From Tannerellaceae bacterium (GTDB lineage Bacteria > Bacteroidota > Bacteroidia > Bacteroidales > Tannerellaceae): 64,000 bases of DNA. This document shows, in pieces, positions 60,158 to 64,000 of this stretch. Positions within the stretch are counted from its first letter, which is position 1, and every line of letters starts with the position of its first letter. A program made the translations under genes and the position numbers. The notes beneath the pieces are model-generated. The model ran no database searches and was not told the DNA's origin. It worked only from the letters and a program-made list of their open reading frames with translations. The stretch spans positions 28,131 through 92,130 of the forward strand of contig JAJQAZ010000050.1 in assembly GCA_021203545.1 (NCBI GenBank), read 5' to 3'.

Positions 60158-61489
60158 TTAATTGGTCTCTTTTTCCAACACAAAACGCGGTCCCTGTGTA
60201 AGGATCATTTTCCCATCTTCCGTAAATTCTACCTTCACGCCATAAGCCTTCTTATCAAATATCCGGTCATCTACCTGTTCCAGGCTAAACGAAGGCTGCC
60301 CTGTACCCTGCATATATAACTCTTCATTTTTCACAAACACATTTATTTTAATGGGAAAACCTTCCGCACCATATACACCTTCAAAAGATGAATATAAACT
60401 TTTATCAAACATTCTGTCTCTATCTGCAAAAACAGGAAACTCAAAAGGACGATCATACCAGATACTCAACAAACCGATCAATACACTATTCATTAACATT
60501 TCCTGCCCATTCATAATAATCGAAAAAGCAGTTTGCTCTTCCGGTTGAAATGCCACCAGCGAGTAAGAGCCAAAAGTAGAACCACCATGCCCATACAACA
60601 TTTTTTCATAAAAGGGTACCAGCGTCATTCCTTTACCAAACATTTTTCCCTCTTCCGGCAGCATCTGTTGTACTGAAGAAGAAGATACCAACTCTCCGTT
60701 AAAAAGAGCTTTTATAAAAACGTTCAGTTCGGTAGGAGTAGAAAGCATATCTCCCACTCCCACAACATTCGGGAAATAAAAATCTTTCGTCTCTTCCCAT
60801 GTTTGCGTATTATAATTTAATTTATAGGAGGGTAAAACAGTAGATCCCGATGCCACATTTGACAACGTATTTTTCAATCCCAAAGGAGTTGTAATCTTCT
60901 CTTTTACTACTTCTTCATACGGCCGGCCATATTTCTTTTCCACAATTTGCCCTAACAGGTAATAAGCCGAATTTGAATACTTCACACTATCGCCCGGCTC
61001 AAAAAAGACTCCCTGGCGAACAATCTCTGACAGTAGTTCCTCCTTACTTACCGGCTCCAGTAACCAATCAATAACGGTATCATTTTTCACCACAATATCC
61101 CCCAGCCCACTGGTATGGTTCAGCATCTGCGAAAGAGTTATTTTCCCGCTTTCCGGTACTTCCGGGAAATAACGATCCAGGGTTTCCGCCGGATCAATTT
61201 TCCCATCTTCCACCAATTGCCAGATCAGAGTAGCCGTCACCATCTTCGTTATAGAACCAATCCGGCCTTTTAAATCATTCCTTCCGCCTATACCGTCCGG
61301 CATCTGCGTATATCCCATCTGCCTCTCATATACAACTTCACCATCCTGGCTGATCGCCACAGCAGCAATACCCTGTTTATTGTTTTCCAACAAATCCAGA
61401 TACGAATCAATCCTTTGAATTCTTTCCTTCTGCGCATATACACCCAATACACAGGAACAACCTAAAATCACATAAACGGTTCTCTTCAT
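60158..61489 (-). CDS. Secreted serine hydrolase, beta-lactamase class C family
   Basis: A 443-residue protein with a signal peptide (ILGCSCVLGVYAQ). Catalytic motifs of the class C/AmpH fold: SITK (Ser-x-x-Lys, about residue 80), YSN in KYSNSAYYLLGQ, and HGG in YGHGGSTFGSYS. The C-terminal about 100 residues form a lipocalin-like beta domain common in this family. Family members include peptidases and esterases, so lactamase activity is not claimed. First gene of the operon, with a consensus promoter upstream. Confidence 0.88.
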   Translation of the reverse strand: MKRTVYVILGCSCVLGVYAQKERIQRIDSYLDLLENNKQGIAAVAISQDGEVVYERQMGYTQMPDGIGGRNDLKGRIGSITKMVTATLIWQLVEDGKIDPAETLDRYFPEVPESGKITLSQMLNHTSGLGDIVVKNDTVIDWLLEPVSKEELLSEIVRQGVFFEPGDSVKYSNSAYYLLGQIVEKKYGRPYEEVVKEKITTPLGLKNTLSNVASGSTVLPSYKLNYNTQTWEETKDFYFPNVVGVGDMLSTPTELNVFIKALFNGELVSSSSVQQMLPEEGKMFGKGMTLVPFYEKMLYGHGGSTFGSYSLVAFQPEEQTAFSIIMNGQEMLMNSVLIGLLSIWYDRPFEFPVFADRDRMFDKSLYSSFEGVYGAEGFPIKINVFVKNEELYMQGTGQPSFSLEQVDDRIFDKKAYGVKVEFTEDGKMILTQGPRFVLEKETN

Positions 61490-61527
61490 AACTCTATATT
61501 CAGTTTATTAATATCACATACACACCA

Positions 61528-61558
61528 CAAAAATAGACTTTTATTTAAATAAAACAAA
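61528..61558 (-). promoter_or_regulatory. Consensus promoter of the serine hydrolase operon
   Basis: TTTG (61558-61555), exactly 19 bp, TATTTTTG (61535-61528) on the minus strand: an exact consensus match, 38 bp before the ATG at 61489. Confidence 0.8.
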
Positions 61559-61731
61559 CACGAAACTAAATATTATTGATTATATATTCAATTTTATTCA
61601 TTTATACCAAAACATTTTAATAAAATAATATTTTCCACACTCTACAACATTGTCAGAGGTTGAATGATTTTATTATTCAGTTTAAGCATAGGTACAGATT
61701 TGAGCCGGCAAACCTTAAACCATACTATTAT

Positions 61732-61769
61732 TCTGCGAAAATCTGCGAAATCCGCGTAATCTGCGTTCC
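61732..61769. repeat. ATCTGCG-type tract
   Basis: TCTGCGAAAATCTGCGAAATCCGCG and TAATCTGCGTTCC repeat the same ~10-bp units as at 59157-59246. It lies in the 355-bp gap between the serine hydrolase and the C1 peptidase genes, upstream of the latter's promoter. Confidence 0.65.
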
Positions 61770-61783
61770 CTACACCTCAAACA

Positions 61784-61814
61784 TTTAAACTAACCGAAAA
61801 ATTCAATATCTTTG
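61784..61814 (+). promoter_or_regulatory. Promoter of the C1 aminopeptidase gene
   Basis: TTTA (61784-61787), exactly 19 bp, TATCTTTG (61807-61814); one -33 base differs from consensus. The predicted leader is about 25 nt before ATG 61845. Confidence 0.7.
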
Positions 61815-61844
61815 TATACACACAAACTCAAACGATAGCAACTT

Positions 61845-63245
61845 ATGAAAATAAACAAATTATGTATTTTGCTAATAACCGGAGCTGTTATTGGCTCCAT
61901 ACAGGCTCAAACCGGTAAAGGAGGCATCTCCCCGCAACAACTGGAAGAGATCAAAAAAGGATATGCAGGTACCGATGCCGACCGGGCCATACGCAATGCG
62001 ATTACAAATAACGATATCAACAAACTGGCGGTTAACCGGGACAATATGAATCACCTGGACAACCACTTTTCACACCGCGTGAAAAGCAAAGGAATCACCA
62101 ACCAGAAGTCATCCGGACGCTGTTGGTTGTTTACAGGCCTCAATATATTCCGGGCAGACATTATCAACACATACAACCTGAACGATTTCCAGTTCTCGCA
62201 CTCCTACCCGTTTTTCTGGGACCAGTTAGAGAAGGCAAATCTGTTCCTGCAGGGAATTATCGACACACGCGACAAACCGATGGACGACCAGACAGTAGAC
62301 TGGCTGTTTAAAAATCCGTTGAGCGACGGCGGACAATTTACCGGTGTAGCGGATATCCTGACCAAATACGGTGTAGTTCCGGCTGATGTTATTGCCGAAA
62401 CCAACAGCAGCGATAACACGCGCCAAATGGCCAATCTGATTGCCCTGAAACTGAAAGAATACGGACTACAGTTACGCGACCAGTCTGCCAAAGGAATCAA
62501 ACCGGCACAACTGGAAAAGACTAAAACAGAGATGCTGGCAACTATCTACCGCATGTTGGTACTCAATCTGGGAGAACCTCCTACACAATTCCACTGGACC
62601 CTCCGGGATGCCAAAGGAGATGTGATCTCAAGCAAAGAATACACCCCACAATCGTTTTACGAAGAATTTATCGGAGCCGATCTCAAAAACAATTACATTA
62701 TGTTGATGAACGACCCCACACGGGAGTATTATAAACTATACGAGATCGATTATGACCGCCATATGTACGACGGCAAAAACTGGACCTATGTAAACCTGCC
62801 TGTCGAAGAGATCAAACAGATGGCTATCGCTTCTATCAAAGACAGCACCATGATGTATTTCTCGTGCGATGTGGGTAAATTCTTCGACCGCACCCGCGGC
62901 TTATTAGATGTAAACTATTATGATTACGGTGCCCTGTTGGGTACTACCTTCGGAATGGATAAAGAACAACGCATCCGCACATTCAGCAGCGGTTCTTCCC
63001 ACGCCATGACATTGATGGCTGTAAACCTTGACGAACAGGGAAACCCCAAAAAGTGGATGGTCGAAAACAGCTGGGGCCCCGGTGCCAATAACGGCCACCT
63101 GATCATGACCGACGAATGGTTCAACGAATACATGTTCCGCCTGGTAGTAGAAAAACAATACATCACCGACCCGGTAAAAGAAGTACTCAAACAAAAACCC
63201 ATCCGCCTCCCGGCATGGGACCCAATGTTTGCTGACGAGGAGTAA
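61845..63245 (+). CDS. C1 family cysteine aminopeptidase (PepC/bleomycin hydrolase type)
   Basis: A 466-residue protein. A signal peptide (residues 1-22, ending GSIQAQ) is unusual for PepC and indicates periplasmic or secreted placement, as in Bacteroidetes. Catalytic residues: Cys in NQKSSGRCWLFTGLN (about 86), His in GSSHAMTLMAV, and Asn in VENSWGPG. It trims peptides from the N-terminus. Monocistronic; a strong inverted repeat follows the stop. Confidence 0.92.
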   Translation: MKINKLCILLITGAVIGSIQAQTGKGGISPQQLEEIKKGYAGTDADRAIRNAITNNDINKLAVNRDNMNHLDNHFSHRVKSKGITNQKSSGRCWLFTGLNIFRADIINTYNLNDFQFSHSYPFFWDQLEKANLFLQGIIDTRDKPMDDQTVDWLFKNPLSDGGQFTGVADILTKYGVVPADVIAETNSSDNTRQMANLIALKLKEYGLQLRDQSAKGIKPAQLEKTKTEMLATIYRMLVLNLGEPPTQFHWTLRDAKGDVISSKEYTPQSFYEEFIGADLKNNYIMLMNDPTREYYKLYEIDYDRHMYDGKNWTYVNLPVEEIKQMAIASIKDSTMMYFSCDVGKFFDRTRGLLDVNYYDYGALLGTTFGMDKEQRIRTFSSGSSHAMTLMAVNLDEQGNPKKWMVENSWGPGANNGHLIMTDEWFNEYMFRLVVEKQYITDPVKEVLKQKPIRLPAWDPMFADEE

Positions 63246-63250
63246 TAATC

Positions 63251-63320
63251 AGAACACGGAGACACGGAGTTTTATTTATCTTATTAATAAATTCTCCGTG
63301 TCTCTGTGTCTCCGTGTTCT
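63251..63320. terminator. Long inverted repeat, terminator of the C1 aminopeptidase gene
   Basis: AGAACACGGAGACACGGAG (63251-63269) is inverted in CTCCGTGTCTCTGTGTCTCCGTGTTCT (63294-63320), and a T-run follows on the plus strand. It is built of TCTCCGTG-type units, a common extragenic repeat, and should stop transcription in both directions. Confidence 0.8.
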
Positions 63321-63567
63321 ATTTTACTACTGCTCGTACTTATATCGTCCTGGAAAAACACTTTCTCCAACTGCCTTATAGGGTAATTAAAAACCATCTG
63401 TCAAAAAGAAAAAAACATCTTACATAAAACAAAATGATAATCCTTAACTCCGTGAGAATCGATTATTTATAAAAAATCTTTGAGTTTATCAGGAAGAACT
63501 ACTTCTCATGAGGGATAAAAAGACACTTCATAGTCCATATCCCTGCTGCTGATAGTGCAACTTTTGA

Positions 63568-63668
63568 TACACTACGAGCCGGGAGGGATTTACACTACGA
63601 ATCAAAATCAATTAGACTACGAACTGCGAAAAATTATACTACGAGGCGTACGTTACTACACTACGAGC
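63568..63668. repeat. Five 22-bp-phased copies of TACACTACGA
   Basis: TACACTACGA or close variants (TAGACTACGA, TATACTACGA) begin at 63568, 63591, 63613, 63635 and 63657. Spacing is 23, 22, 22, 22 bp, so the copies face the same side of the helix. The linkers are unrelated. This is an iteron-like arrangement upstream of the HU-like gene. Confidence 0.85.
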
Positions 63669-63730
63669 CACAACCGCAAGCCATCTAAGACGAAAATATA
63701 TAAGTACCCTTAAGTGTACACAGACATGCA

Positions 63731-63800
63731 TAACCCAGTACAGCCCAGTATAACCCAGCTTATCCTATCATAAACATGTACAGCCACGTATAGCCCAACT
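63731..63800. repeat. Seven 10-bp tandem units of the form TAACCCAGTA
   Basis: Seven successive degenerate decamers: TAACCCAGTA, CAGCCCAGTA, TAACCCAGCT, TATCCTATCA, TAAACATGTA, CAGCCACGTA, TAGCCCAACT, exactly 10 bp apart. They end 19 bp before the -7 box of the HU-like gene, in the place of a -33 element. Confidence 0.85.
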
Positions 63801-63819
63801 GCGTGTCAAAGAGTGGGTA

Positions 63820-63827
63820 TATCTTTG
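63820..63827 (+). promoter_or_regulatory. Promoter -7 box of the HU-like gene
   Basis: TATCTTTG, a consensus -7 box. No TTTG is at the -33 position; instead the 10-bp repeats end there, which suggests an activated promoter. The leader would be about 45 nt. Confidence 0.5.
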
Positions 63828-63878
63828 CAATGTAGAATAGTACTAACTACAAAAATATTAACAATTTAATTTAAAAAA

Positions 63879-64000
63879 ATGAGTTTAAAGTATCACGTAG
63901 TCAGCAGGGCTGACATTCGGAAAGAAGCACCAAAAGGTGCAAAGATGTATTATGGACAGATACGCAGTGCGGGAAGAGTAAATCTACCACAAATATGTGT
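63879..64000 (+). CDS. HU-like DNA-binding protein (partial, runs off the window)
   Basis: The first 40 residues (MSLKYHVVSRADIRKEAP, then YYGQIRSAGRVNLPQIC) match the N-terminus of Bacteroidetes HU-family proteins, which bind DNA without strong specificity and are often near mobile or repeat-rich loci. The gene continues to the right. The start follows an A-rich tract with no Shine-Dalgarno, usual in this phylum. Its upstream region is unusually rich in phased repeats. Confidence 0.75.
   Translation, partial: MSLKYHVVSRADIRKEAPKGAKMYYGQIRSAGRVNLPQIC

Overview
The window is a piece of a Bacteroidota chromosome, most likely order Bacteroidales. Evidence: a SusC-type receptor divergent from a hybrid two-component regulator, a Mfa1/Mfa2-type (type V) pilus operon, an M64 peptidase, DUF3467, a DUF5686 protein, a Bacteroidetes HU-like protein at the right edge, and promoters of the Bacteroidetes form TTTG-N19-TAnnTTTG. 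Four promoters match that form exactly, upstream of the phosphoinositol module, the Thr/Tyr/Gly/Thr tRNA-tuf operon, rpsU and a serine hydrolase. I cannot name the genus.

Layout. 1-6400: susC (minus), whose 3' part is replaced at the window edge by a CRISPR-like array of 37-bp repeats, and a divergent hybrid two-component gene broken by a frameshift and a nonsense codon; a 15-bp inverted repeat flanks the promoter region between them. 6400-7400: non-coding, with a 42-bp tandem repeat and REP-like hairpins. 7400-19200: a minus-strand lipid/aryl-polyene-like operon (GNAT protein, ketosynthase, ACP, two complementary hotdog dehydratases, MMPL exporter, FAD oxidoreductase, ketoreductase, LolA-like protein, thioesterase, broken DUF5686 protein). 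19400-21600: a divergent phosphoinositol/sphingolipid headgroup module (PgpA-like phosphatase, CDP-alcohol phosphotransferase, PAP2/IPC-synthase-like). 21600-26700: pilus operon. 26800-34100: small genes, a repeat-rich non-coding region, an acyl-CoA carboxylase operon whose biotin carrier has an amber codon, and a broken DUF418 gene. 34200-39600: tRNA-Phe, guaB, pirin, M64 peptidase, DUF3467, an AraC regulator. 39700-54400: the core block rpsU, xer-type recombinase, hpf, four tRNAs, tuf, tRNA-Trp, secE, nusG, rplK, rplA, rplJ, rplL, rpoB, rpoC, all minus. 54500-64000: a lipoprotein, Xaa-Pro aminopeptidase, gamma-carbonic anhydrase-like protein, a twice-frameshifted CBM9-like gene, a DUF2089/Yip1-like/serine hydrolase operon, a C1 aminopeptidase, and a repeat-rich leader in front of an HU-like gene.

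Two things stand out. First, the left edge holds three identical 37-bp repeats separated by unique 28- and 29-bp spacers. The innermost repeat is itself ordinary susC coding sequence, so the array looks as if it was generated inside the gene. Second, accessory genes carry many small lesions (six clear homopolymer indels and three nonsense codons in six genes), while the long essential transcription and translation genes have none. This suggests genome decay, or assembly error that must be excluded. Several intergenic regions also carry helically phased repeats (10, 11-12 and 22 bp) that no annotated gene explains.
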